A stretch of 64,000 nucleotides of DNA from Comamonadaceae bacterium. Lineage in GTDB: Bacteria; Pseudomonadota; Gammaproteobacteria; Burkholderiales; Burkholderiaceae_C. A program made the position numbers and the translations under genes. The DNA is taken from assembly GCA_030528485.1 (NCBI GenBank), contig JAUMYU010000004.1, forward strand, positions 1-64,000. The letters are read 5' to 3'. Every line of letters begins with the position of its first letter. Within the stretch, counting starts at the first letter, position 1. Shown here piece by piece: positions 55,419 to 63,403 of this stretch. The notes beneath the pieces were generated by a model. It made no database searches. It saw only the letters and a list, made by a program, of their open reading frames with translations, and was not told the DNA's origin.

Positions 55419-57218
55419 ATGAAAAAAACCGCACTCGTCATTGCGCTGGGCGTCGCTTTGACGGCTTGCTCGAAGAAAGAAGAAGCCACCACCGAAGCGC
55501 CCGCTGCGCCCAAAGCGGCCCCGGCGGCCAATCTGCCCCTGTCCTACGCGCCCGCGGGCACGGCCTATGTGATGGGCAACTTTGAGCCGGCGCCCAAGAC
55601 GTATATCGATACCGTCACGCCTATGGTGAACAGCATCAAGGCTGCCGTGCTGCAAACCATCGACCGCTCACTGGAGGCCCTGGCCAAGGAGGACGAACCC
55701 CAGGCCCAAACCGCGCTGCAATGGCTGAAAGAGCGCCTGCAACAGCCCGAAACGCTGGAGAGCATGGGCATCCGCTTCAACAGCATGGCCGCGGTTTACG
55801 AAATCGCCGCCCTGCCCGTCATGCGGCTGGAGCTGGCCGACACCCAGCGTTTTCAGGCGTTCATCGCCGAGATCGAAGGCAAGCTCGGTGAAAAAATCCC
55901 CACGGCCGAGGTCAACGGCCAGGCCTATTGGCACATCGCACTGGATCGACCTGAGCAGGCCCAGGACGAACAACCCCAGGAGGCCACGCAGGCTGCGCAG
56001 CCCGCCACCGCCAAGCCAACGCAGGCCCCGACTGGGCCGCAACTGGTGTGGGCCGTCGTTGGCCAACATCTGGTGATGAGCATCGTGCCCTCATCCGATC
56101 TGGCCCAACTGCCGCGCTTGCTGGGGCTGGAAAAGCCGGCCCGCTCCGTCATCGACTCGGGCGAGCTGGCTGCCGTCAACAAGGAATTTGGCTACCAGCC
56201 CTACGGCCCCAGTTTGCTGCTGGATACGCGCCGCATGCTGGCGCTGGCCATGCCCGAGCAAAACAACTGGATCAGCCGCCAATTGAAAGAAGGTGGCGTC
56301 GTCATCGACGCCACCTGCAAAACCGAGCTGGAATCCATCGCCGCCAAGGCCCCGCGCCTGATTGGCGGAGCCAAGGAAATGAGCCAGAAAAAAGCCGTTT
56401 TCAGCGGCTTGCTGGAGCTGGAGAGCAAGATCGCTGGCGACTTGCAGAAAATCGCCGCCCCCGTGCCGGCGCTAGGCAGCAGCCGCCAGGGCGTGGAGTT
56501 TGGCTTCAGCCTCAGCATCCAGCCGCTGGCCCAGTTCCTGCAAGCGCAAAGCCAGGCGGTGCAAGCCGCGCCCTACCAGTGCGCGCTGCTGGCCCCGCTG
56601 AACGAAGGCATGGCGCAAATGAACCAAAGCATTGCCGGGCTGTACGCCGTAGCCGGCTTCGCCTCGGGCGTGCGTGTGCATTTGCAAGAGCTGGATTTAA
56701 GCGCACAAAAAGTACGCGGCATGCTGCTGGTGGCTTCGCCCAACCCGCAAGGTCTGCTGGGCATGGCCCAAGGCATGCTGCCCGAGCTGGGCCAATTGGG
56801 CCTGATGCCTGACGGCCAGGCCAAGCCTTTGAAATCCCCCTTGCTGGGCATGGCCAGCCAAGAGCAAGACAAGGCCTGGCTGGCCATGACCGACAAAAGC
56901 CTGGGCATTGCCGTTGGCAGCGATGGGCAAAAGCTGCTGGAAGATGCACTCAAGGCCACTGGCCTGACCCCTGCCCCGCTGGTCTATTTCGGCGCCGATG
57001 GCCCCAGCTACGCCAAGCTGCAAAAAGAGTTCAACGACTTCTCCCGCAGCATGATGCTGCCCGAGGCCGATGATTTGGGCCTGCACCAGTTCGAGCAGTT
57101 GATGGAGCCGCTAAACCAGGCCGCCATCGGCCTGTACCAATCGCTGCGCTTTGTCAGCAGCAATTACCACTTCAGCAGCCGTGGCCTGGAGCTGACCAGC
57201 GAAACCCAATTCCAGTAA
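55419..57218 (+). CDS. Lipoprotein of unknown function, paralogue 1 (DUF3352-like plan)
   Basis: A 599-aa protein with a lipoprotein signal (MKKTALVIALGVALTACSKK; lipobox LTAC, Cys17), an acidic/Ala-rich spacer, and a long soluble domain beginning LPLSYAPAGTAYVMGNFEPAP. No catalytic signature was recognised. The neighbouring gene encodes a close paralogue: shared points are LxYAPAxTAYxxGNxE, ALPVxRLELAD, YWHxA, VVxxHLVxxI, LGLxxPAxSxxDSG and QALxxAAPYxCAxLxPLNE. The repeating beta-rich appearance fits DUF3352-type proteins, but the assignment is tentative. GGAGG precedes the ATG. Confidence 0.75.
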   Translation: MKKTALVIALGVALTACSKKEEATTEAPAAPKAAPAANLPLSYAPAGTAYVMGNFEPAPKTYIDTVTPMVNSIKAAVLQTIDRSLEALAKEDEPQAQTALQWLKERLQQPETLESMGIRFNSMAAVYEIAALPVMRLELADTQRFQAFIAEIEGKLGEKIPTAEVNGQAYWHIALDRPEQAQDEQPQEATQAAQPATAKPTQAPTGPQLVWAVVGQHLVMSIVPSSDLAQLPRLLGLEKPARSVIDSGELAAVNKEFGYQPYGPSLLLDTRRMLALAMPEQNNWISRQLKEGGVVIDATCKTELESIAAKAPRLIGGAKEMSQKKAVFSGLLELESKIAGDLQKIAAPVPALGSSRQGVEFGFSLSIQPLAQFLQAQSQAVQAAPYQCALLAPLNEGMAQMNQSIAGLYAVAGFASGVRVHLQELDLSAQKVRGMLLVASPNPQGLLGMAQGMLPELGQLGLMPDGQAKPLKSPLLGMASQEQDKAWLAMTDKSLGIAVGSDGQKLLEDALKATGLTPAPLVYFGADGPSYAKLQKEFNDFSRSMMLPEADDLGLHQFEQLMEPLNQAAIGLYQSLRFVSSNYHFSSRGLELTSETQFQ

Positions 57219-57253
57219 ACCCGCGCTGCTGAGTTCCCCCCTGAAACCTGCTA

Positions 57254-57289
57254 CTGAGGCTGCCCGCCCGGGCAGCCTCAGTGCCTTTA
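57254..57289 (+). terminator. Hairpin between the two lipoprotein genes
   Basis: CTGAGGCTGCCCG / CGGGCAGCCTCAG, a perfect 13-bp stem with very small loop, followed by TGCCTTTAT. The weak T-run suggests a partial terminator. Confidence 0.65.
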
Positions 57290-57323
57290 TCCCCCATTGC
57301 GCCAAATTCAATTCCCAATTCCC

Positions 57324-59090
57324 ATGAAACAGAAGTTAAACAAACGTTCCGCCCTTTACACCTTGGCCGCTTCCGCAGTGGCGGCCGCCGCGATCATCTC
57401 CGGTTGCGCCAGCCTGGGCGCTGGCAGCGCACGCAACATCCCGCTGGCCTACGCCCCTGCGGAAACGGCTTTTGCCTTCGGCAATCTGGAGCGCATGCCC
57501 CAGGCTTACCAGGCCCTCAATACCCGCTGGATGAACACCTTGCACCCCAGCCTGCTGCAAACCCTGGCGCGCTTGCAGGAAGTGCTCGACGACTCTCTGG
57601 ACGATGCCCAAGCGCGCCAAAAATCGCATGCGCTTTTGGATTTGCTGCACGCCAAACTCAGCCAGCCTGAAGGCTTCGCCAGCATCGGCCTGGACCTCAA
57701 CAACATGCTGGCGGCCTTCTACGAAATCCATGCCCTGCCGGTGCTGCGGCTGGAGCTGGCCGATCCCGCCAAGTTCAATGCATTCATGGATGAGGCCCAG
57801 ACCAAGCTCGGCCCGAATCTGGCCACTGGCGAAATCCAGGGCCAGCACTATTGGCACTTTGCCGGCGCCCAGCCTCATCGCGCTGCCGACGACGCCACAG
57901 CACAACCGGCGCGCGTGCGCAGCGTTGTTGCCGTCGTGGGCAAACACCTTGTCATCACCCTTGACATGCAACGCGAGGATGCGCCGTTGGCGAGCTTGCT
58001 GGGCCTGAGCCGCCCGGCAAAGTCGCTGGTGGATAGCGGCGCCATTGCCGCCATCAACCAGCAATACGGCTACCTCAACGGCGGCGCCACGGGCTTTGTC
58101 GATACCCAGCGCCTGCTCGCGCGCACCATCGGCGATGGGCAAACGCCCACCTGGCTGTCCCAGGCCGTGCAAGACAAATTGCACACGCCGCTGGATGCAA
58201 CCTGCCGCAGCGAGTTGCAAAGCCTGGCCGCCAAGGCCCCGCGCCTGGTGGGCGGCGCCACCCAGCTCGACGGCCAGGCCGTCCGCCTGCATGCCTTGCT
58301 GGAGATGCCCACCGAGCTGGCCCAGGACCTCAGCGCCCTGCCCGCCCCCGTTGCGGGCCTGGGCACCGTGCCGGGCAACCTCGTCTTTGGCGGCGGCGTG
58401 CATGCCGGCGCCGCAGCCAGCTTCCTGCAAAAGCAGCTCAGCGCCGTAAAGGCTGCGCCCTACCGATGCGCCTACCTGACCCCGTTGAACGAGCTGGCGC
58501 TGGAAAGCGCCGAAGCACTGGCGTTCCTCTCCAGCGCCTCCGACTGGCTGCAAGGGCTGCGCGTGGAGTTTTCCAAGCTGGATTTGGCCGCTGAAACATT
58601 CTCCGGCACGCTGCTATTGGCTTCGGCCAACCCCTCGGCGCTGCTGGGCATGGTGCAAAGTTTTATGCCGGAGCTGGCCGAGTTGAGCCTGCAAAGCGAC
58701 GGCGTGGCCAGCAAGTGGGACATTGACCTGCCCACCGGCGAGTCGATCTGGCTTGCCATGTCCTCCAGCGCCATTGGCGCCGCCCTGGGCGAGGCCGACA
58801 AGGACAAGCTCACCAGCCTGCTCAAAGCCCCCGCTCTGACGACGCCGCCCCTGTTGTATATGGAGGCCAAAGGCAGCGCCTATGTGGATATGCTCTCCAC
58901 CCTCACCGAGGATGTGCTGGCCGAGCAATCCACCAGCGAGTGGGAGGACCTCTACAACTACGTCACCTGGCCCCTGACGGCGGCCTCCATCGCGCTGTAC
59001 AAAGACCTCGACACCGTCAAGGCGCAATGGCTGCTGACCCCGCGCGGGATGGAAATGACGCAAGAGATGGTCGTGAAAGCCCAGCCTTGA
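57324..59090 (+). CDS. Lipoprotein of unknown function, paralogue 2
   Basis: A 588-aa paralogue of the preceding protein. Signal with lipobox ISGC (Cys at about 28), then NIPLAYAPAETAFAFGNLERMP, ALPVLRLELADPAKFNAF, YWHFAGAQPH, VVGKHLVITLDM, LLGLSRPAKSLVDSGAIAAIN and ATCRSELQSLAAKAPRLVGGA align along its length with paralogue 1. Roughly one-third of positions appear shared by eye. Function unknown. The ATG at 57324 is chosen over an earlier codon; weak RBS. It is followed by repeat copy 17 and a strong terminator. Confidence 0.75.
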   Translation: MKQKLNKRSALYTLAASAVAAAAIISGCASLGAGSARNIPLAYAPAETAFAFGNLERMPQAYQALNTRWMNTLHPSLLQTLARLQEVLDDSLDDAQARQKSHALLDLLHAKLSQPEGFASIGLDLNNMLAAFYEIHALPVLRLELADPAKFNAFMDEAQTKLGPNLATGEIQGQHYWHFAGAQPHRAADDATAQPARVRSVVAVVGKHLVITLDMQREDAPLASLLGLSRPAKSLVDSGAIAAINQQYGYLNGGATGFVDTQRLLARTIGDGQTPTWLSQAVQDKLHTPLDATCRSELQSLAAKAPRLVGGATQLDGQAVRLHALLEMPTELAQDLSALPAPVAGLGTVPGNLVFGGGVHAGAAASFLQKQLSAVKAAPYRCAYLTPLNELALESAEALAFLSSASDWLQGLRVEFSKLDLAAETFSGTLLLASANPSALLGMVQSFMPELAELSLQSDGVASKWDIDLPTGESIWLAMSSSAIGAALGEADKDKLTSLLKAPALTTPPLLYMEAKGSAYVDMLSTLTEDVLAEQSTSEWEDLYNYVTWPLTAASIALYKDLDTVKAQWLLTPRGMEMTQEMVVKAQP

Positions 59091-59100
59091 GCAGCCAGAA

Positions 59101-59180
59101 AAATACAAATCAAAAGAAAAACAGATTTATACCTACAATGCCAAAACAAGTGTTTTTTATTTCTTATTGATTTGAAAATT
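59101..59180 (+). repeat. Interspersed AT-rich element, copy 17
   Basis: Between the lipoprotein stop and a strong terminator. Begins AATACAAATCAAAAGAAAA, core ATGCCAAAACAAGTG, ends TTTCTTATTGATTTGAAAA. Confidence 0.88.
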
Positions 59181-59183
59181 AGC

Positions 59184-59226
59184 AAGCCCTGCTCCTTCAG
59201 GTCTGAAGGAGCAGGGCTTTTCTTTT
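59184..59226. terminator. Bidirectional terminator after lipoprotein paralogue 2
   Basis: AAGCCCTGCTCCTTCAG pairs with CTGAAGGAGCAGGGCTT (17 bp, 3-nt loop), followed by TTCTTTT on the plus strand; the minus strand has GCTAATTTTC. Confidence 0.9.
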
Positions 59227-59340
59227 GGCGCGTCACTTGCAGCGCGCTCCAGGAGTCCGTTCGAAATTTCCCGAAAATCGGCGCCTGTTCCCCAAAACCC
59301 TCGCGCAACGCCCATCGCGCCAGCCTTGGGCGAGTGCGGT

Positions 59341-60267
59341 TCACGGCGACTTTGAGCAGAGGCTCCCAGAAGGTCTTGGGCAGGTTTCGGAATCGTCTCC
59401 GCCGCGCTGCAGCGCCGCCATTGCATCCACAGCCCCATCAGCGGCACGGCGGCGACGGCGCCCCAGGCGTGGCGCAGCAGCCACCAGCGCCTGGGTGTAA
59501 GGGTGTTGCGGCTGGTGAAAAACCTTGGCGGCACGGCCCCGCTCCACGACGGCGCCTTTATGCAGCACCAGCACGTCTTCGCACAAATGGGCGATGGGCG
59601 CAGGGTCGTGGCTGATGAGGAGGAAGGAAAGGCCAAACTGTTGTTTCAGCTCCTGCATCAAGTCCAGCACCTGGGCCTGGATGGTCACGTCCAGGGCGCT
59701 CAGCGGCTCGTCCGCCACGATCAGGCGCGGGCGCGTAACCAACGCCCGCGCAATGGCAATGCGCTGGCGCTGGCCACCGGAAAACTCATGCGGAAAGCGA
59801 TCCAGCGCACTGGCGGGCAAGCCAGTGCGCTGGAGCATTTGCGCCGCCCGCGCCCGCAATGTGTCAGGGTCGCGCTCGCCCAGGGCGCGTAGCGGCTCGG
59901 TGACGATGCGCTCAATACGCTGGCGCGGGTCGAGCGAGCTATAAGGGTCTTGAAAAACCATTTGGAAATCCGTGCGCGCCACGCGCAAGTGCGCAGACGG
60001 CATGGCGTGCAAATCGCGCCCGAGCAGGCGCACGCGGCCGCTGCTGGGCGCCTCCAGCGCCATGATGATGCGCGCCAGGGTGGATTTGCCAGAACCGGAT
60101 TCCCCCATGATGCCCAGGCTTTGCCCGGGCGCGAGCTGAAAGCTCACATCGTGCAGCACTTGCACCTGGGGCGCTGGCCCCCACAGGCGCTGGCGCGGCA
60201 GGCGGTAGTGGTGGCTGATGTGTTGCACTTCCAACAAGGGACTGCGCGAAGGGGTGGGTGCACTCAT
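59341..60267 (-). CDS. Oligopeptide/dipeptide ABC transporter ATP-binding protein (DppF/OppF type)
   Basis: A 308-aa ATPase. Walker [19 protein letters not shown]-loop MVFQDPYSSLDPRQRI, signature FPHEFSGGQRQRIAIARAL, Walker B LIVADEPLSALD, switch LLISHDPAPIAHL (normally DLAVV or similar) and the family tail HPYTQALVAAAPR. After that, about 45 residues (GRRRRRAADGAVDAMAALQ...) do not look like the family and may reflect a 3' rearrangement or frameshift. It partners the DppD-like ATPase (60264-61175), overlapping by ATGA. Confidence 0.88.
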   Translation of the reverse strand: MSAPTPSRSPLLEVQHISHHYRLPRQRLWGPAPQVQVLHDVSFQLAPGQSLGIMGESGSGKSTLARIIMALEAPSSGRVRLLGRDLHAMPSAHLRVARTDFQMVFQDPYSSLDPRQRIERIVTEPLRALGERDPDTLRARAAQMLQRTGLPASALDRFPHEFSGGQRQRIAIARALVTRPRLIVADEPLSALDVTIQAQVLDLMQELKQQFGLSFLLISHDPAPIAHLCEDVLVLHKGAVVERGRAAKVFHQPQHPYTQALVAAAPRLGRRRRRAADGAVDAMAALQRGGDDSETCPRPSGSLCSKSP

Positions 60268-61175
60268 GCCGCCTCCTGCACTGCTGGCGCTGCGGCGTCC
60301 CCCGGCTTGGCCGCCGGATGATGGCCATTGCCATTGCCATCCTGGCCTTCCTGCTCAATGGCCTTGTCCAAAAACGCCGCCAAACGCTGGCGCGATTGCA
60401 GCAGTTGTTGTGTGTAAGGGTGCTGGGGATGGGCAAAAACCTGCTCGGTGGCGCCACTTTCCACAATGCACCCGTCGGTCATGATGGCCACTTCATCGGT
60501 GTATTCGGCAATGACGGCCAAATCGTGCGAGATCAGCACCATGCCCATGCGCTCTTCGGTCACCAAATCGTCGAGCAAATCAAGGATTTGCCGCTGCACG
60601 ATGCCATCCAACGCTGTCGTGGGCTCATCGGCAATCAGCAGGCCTGGCCCGCAGGCCAGGGCCATCGCAATCGTGATGCGCTGGCGCTGCCCGCCCGAGA
60701 ATTGGTGCGGATACGCCCCCAGCCGCGCGCGGGCCTGCGCAATGCCTACCCGCTCCAGCAGCGCCGCCGCGCACTCCAAAGCCTGGCGTTTGCCCATGCG
60801 CCGGTGCAGGCGCAGCGGCTCGGCCACTTGATCGCCAATGGGGTGCAAAGGGTTCAACGCCGTCATGGGCTCCTGAAACACCATGGCCATGCGATCCCCG
60901 CGCAAGGCGCGCAGTTGGGCGCTGGGCAGGCCGACCAGTTCACGGCCCTCCAGTCGGATGCTGCCGCGCATGTCCGCGCCATCGGGCAGCAAGCCCATGA
61001 CGGCCAGGGCCGTCATGGATTTGCCTGAACCCGACTCGCCCACAATGCCCAGGGTGCGGCCCGCATGCACCTGCAAATCGATGCCGTGCAGCACTTCGTG
61101 GCGAGTGGCAGAGCCCGATCGGCCCAGCCCTACGCGCAGATCGCGCATCTCCAATAAAGCGGGTTTATCGTCCAT
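60264..61175 (-). CDS. Oligopeptide/dipeptide ABC transporter ATP-binding protein (DppD/OppD type)
   Basis: A 303-aa ATPase. Start MDDKPALLEMRDLRVGLG at 61173-61175. Walker A GIVGESGSGKSMTALAVMGLLP, Q-loop MVFQEPMTALNPLHPIGDQ, signature YPHQFSGGQRQRITIAMAL, Walker B LLIADEPTTALD and switch LISHDLAVIAE are intact. The C-terminus carries a short His/Gly/Asn stretch and then PAVQEAA. It sits 8 bp after dppC and overlaps dppF. Substrate class inferred from the family: peptides or, in some cases, nickel or other small ligands. Confidence 0.92.
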   Translation of the reverse strand: MDDKPALLEMRDLRVGLGRSGSATRHEVLHGIDLQVHAGRTLGIVGESGSGKSMTALAVMGLLPDGADMRGSIRLEGRELVGLPSAQLRALRGDRMAMVFQEPMTALNPLHPIGDQVAEPLRLHRRMGKRQALECAAALLERVGIAQARARLGAYPHQFSGGQRQRITIAMALACGPGLLIADEPTTALDGIVQRQILDLLDDLVTEERMGMVLISHDLAVIAEYTDEVAIMTDGCIVESGATEQVFAHPQHPYTQQLLQSRQRLAAFLDKAIEQEGQDGNGNGHHPAAKPGDAAAPAVQEAA

Positions 61176-61183
61176 GGGCAATC

Positions 61184-62095
61184 TCACCTTGTATCCGAGA
61201 GTTTGGGGTCCAGCCAATCGCGCAATCCATCCCCCAGCAGATTCAAGCCCAACACGGCCAGCGCTATCGCGGCGCCTGGATACACCGCGAGCATGGGGGC
61301 ATCCAGAAACAGGCTTTGCGCGTCAGCAAGCATGCGGCCCCAGGAGGGGATGGGGTATTGCGTGCCCAAGCCCAGGTAAGACAGCGCCGCTTCGGCCAGG
61401 ATCGCAATGGCAAACTGGATACTGGCTTGCACGATGAGAATGGGCGCCAAGTTGGGCACGATGTGCTCCCATGTGATCGCCCAACGGCCTTTGCCGCACG
61501 CACGCGCCGCTTGTACGAAATCGCGCTGCCACAACACTCCCGCCCAGGAGCGCGTCAAACGCACGAAAACGGGGATGCTGGCAATGCCTATGGCCAGAAT
61601 TGAAATCACCACCCCCGTGCCATAGGCTGCGCGCAGCATGATGGCGGTCAGAATGGCCGGGAAAGCAAAGGTCAAGTCGGCCAGACGCATGATGGCTTCC
61701 TCCACCCAGCCGCGCCGTGCTGCTGCCAGCAGCCCCAGCGCCGTGCCACACAACAGGCCTATGCCAACAGCCACGATGCCGACCAAAACCGAGCTTTGCG
61801 CCCCCGTCATCAATTGCGAGGCCACGTCATGGCCATAGATATCGGTGCCTAACCAGTGCTGCACGCTGGGTGCGGCCAAGTGGTGAGGGTATTGCTCAGC
61901 GGGGGGGTGCGGAGTCCAAACCAGCGAGATCAGCGCCATGCTCGCCAACAACGCCGTCAACAGTGCGCCAACCAAAAAAGAAGGGCTGCGCCACGGGCTA
62001 CTGCGCACCACTGCCGCTGCCTCCTTGGGCGCAGTGATGGCAACGTCGTTGATGGCGCGCTGACCTCCATCAGCGTTGAGGAATTTTTCGTTCAC
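61184..62095 (-). CDS. Oligopeptide/dipeptide ABC transporter permease (DppC/OppC type)
   Basis: A 303-aa membrane protein: N-terminal cytoplasmic segment, first helix (about 37-60), a periplasmic loop with HWLGTDIYGHDVASQLMTGAQSSVLVG, and four more helices. The EAA-type loop is RAACGKGRWAITWEHIVPN. LGTQYPIPSWGRMLADAQ is typical of the DppC family. It overlaps dppB by ATGA. No periplasmic binding protein is found in this cluster inside the window. Confidence 0.93.
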   Translation of the reverse strand: MNEKFLNADGGQRAINDVAITAPKEAAAVVRSSPWRSPSFLVGALLTALLASMALISLVWTPHPPAEQYPHHLAAPSVQHWLGTDIYGHDVASQLMTGAQSSVLVGIVAVGIGLLCGTALGLLAAARRGWVEEAIMRLADLTFAFPAILTAIMLRAAYGTGVVISILAIGIASIPVFVRLTRSWAGVLWQRDFVQAARACGKGRWAITWEHIVPNLAPILIVQASIQFAIAILAEAALSYLGLGTQYPIPSWGRMLADAQSLFLDAPMLAVYPGAAIALAVLGLNLLGDGLRDWLDPKLSDTR

Positions 62096-63060
62096 ACGCC
62101 TCTCCCTGCCGCCTGCACGCGCGGATCGATCCAGGCATAAAGCACATCCACAACGAAATTCACCACAATGACCATGCCGGCCAGCAGCACCACACAGTTG
62201 CGCACCACAACCAAATCGCGGTTGTCGATGGCGCTCAGAATCAAGCGCCCCAGACCGGGCAGTTGGAACACCGTCTCCACCACAACGGCGCTGGCAATCA
62301 AGCTGGCCAATTGCAGGCCCGCGACCGTCACCACGGGAATCAAGGCATTGCGAAGCGCATGTCGCAGCAGCGCTTCATGCCGCGATAAACCCTTGGCACG
62401 CGCGGTGCGCACGAAGTCCTCACGCATCACTTCCAAAATCGCCGAGCGCGTGATGCGCGCCAAAATAGCCGATTGCACCATGGCCAGCGAGAGCGCAGGG
62501 AGCAGCAAAGCGCGTAAAGCAGGCCAAACTCCACCGCCATCTTGTGCACTCCAGCCGGGGAAACCTCCCGCCGAAAACCACCCCAAATGCACGGCGAACA
62601 CCAACACCAGCAAGATGGCAAACCAGAAATTGGGCACGGCCATGCCTAGCTGGGCCAAGCCCATCGTAAAGAAATCACCCATGCGATTGTGGTGTGCTGC
62701 CGCAAAGATCCCGGCAGCCAACGCAAGTGCCAACGTCAAGGCAATCGCCATGCCTGCCAGGGGCAAGGTCACTTGCAAGCTTTGCAGAATCAGCTCACTG
62801 GCGGGAATGCCGTAGGCATAGCTCTCTCCCATATCCCCATGCAGCAAACCCCAAATCCACTGGCTGTACCGTTGCCACAGCGGGTTGTGCAAGCCCAACT
62901 GCTCATACAAGGCTTGCACAGCTTCTGGCGGCGCGTCTGGCCCCAGCATCACCTCCGCAGCATTACCAGGCAATACTTCCAGCACCAACATGACCAACAC
63001 AGAAGCGCCCAGCAGCGAGAGCAGCAAAGTGGCTAATCGCCGAGCAAGATAGGCTTGCAT
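62092..63060 (-). CDS. Oligopeptide/dipeptide ABC transporter permease (DppB/OppB type)
   Basis: A 322-aa permease with about six helices. MQAYLARRLATLLLSLLGASVL at the N-terminus, LGLHNPLWQRYSQWIWGLLHGDMGESYAYG in the periplasmic segment, EAA loop RTARAKGLSRHEALLRHALRNALIPV and VVVETVFQLPGLGRLILSAI are conserved DppB/OppB features. It leads the minus-strand set dppB-dppC-dppD-dppF. The 343 bp upstream are shared with the divergent NYN-domain gene. Confidence 0.93.
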   Translation of the reverse strand: MQAYLARRLATLLLSLLGASVLVMLVLEVLPGNAAEVMLGPDAPPEAVQALYEQLGLHNPLWQRYSQWIWGLLHGDMGESYAYGIPASELILQSLQVTLPLAGMAIALTLALALAAGIFAAAHHNRMGDFFTMGLAQLGMAVPNFWFAILLVLVFAVHLGWFSAGGFPGWSAQDGGGVWPALRALLLPALSLAMVQSAILARITRSAILEVMREDFVRTARAKGLSRHEALLRHALRNALIPVVTVAGLQLASLIASAVVVETVFQLPGLGRLILSAIDNRDLVVVRNCVVLLAGMVIVVNFVVDVLYAWIDPRVQAAGRGV

Positions 63061-63403
63061 GAAGCTCCTCGAAAAAAATGCAAAACAACAGCCCGCGCAT
63101 CAGCGACGCTGAATCCGGCAATACAGGCCAGGCAACACAGATGCCTCAAAGCCCCGAAAGGGCGCGCAGTGTAACAACTGCTCACCACACACTATCCCCG
63201 CTGTACGTTTTCTCGGCGTGTTGCCTCAATGCGAAAAACGCCAAGAAGGCTTGGGTACGCACCCCAGCCTCCAACACTTTGAATACCTTCCGCCTGTTGA
63301 CTTTTTATTTACAATCCTTTCGGATCACACAAATTGTGTGCACTCTCATAAGACATTTGCTCCCAAATTACGCACAGATCTCAAGTAACCAACCATCTTT
63401 TCA
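63061..63403. promoter_or_regulatory. Divergent intergenic region with an operator-like palindrome
   Basis: 343 bp without a gene. CACACAAATTGTGTG (63326-63340) is a perfect 7-bp inverted repeat around one base, 64 bp before the NYN-domain ATG. TTGACT at 63298 resembles a -35 box with TACAAT 14 bases after its start, too close for a standard promoter. AT-richer than the surrounding coding DNA. Confidence 0.5.
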
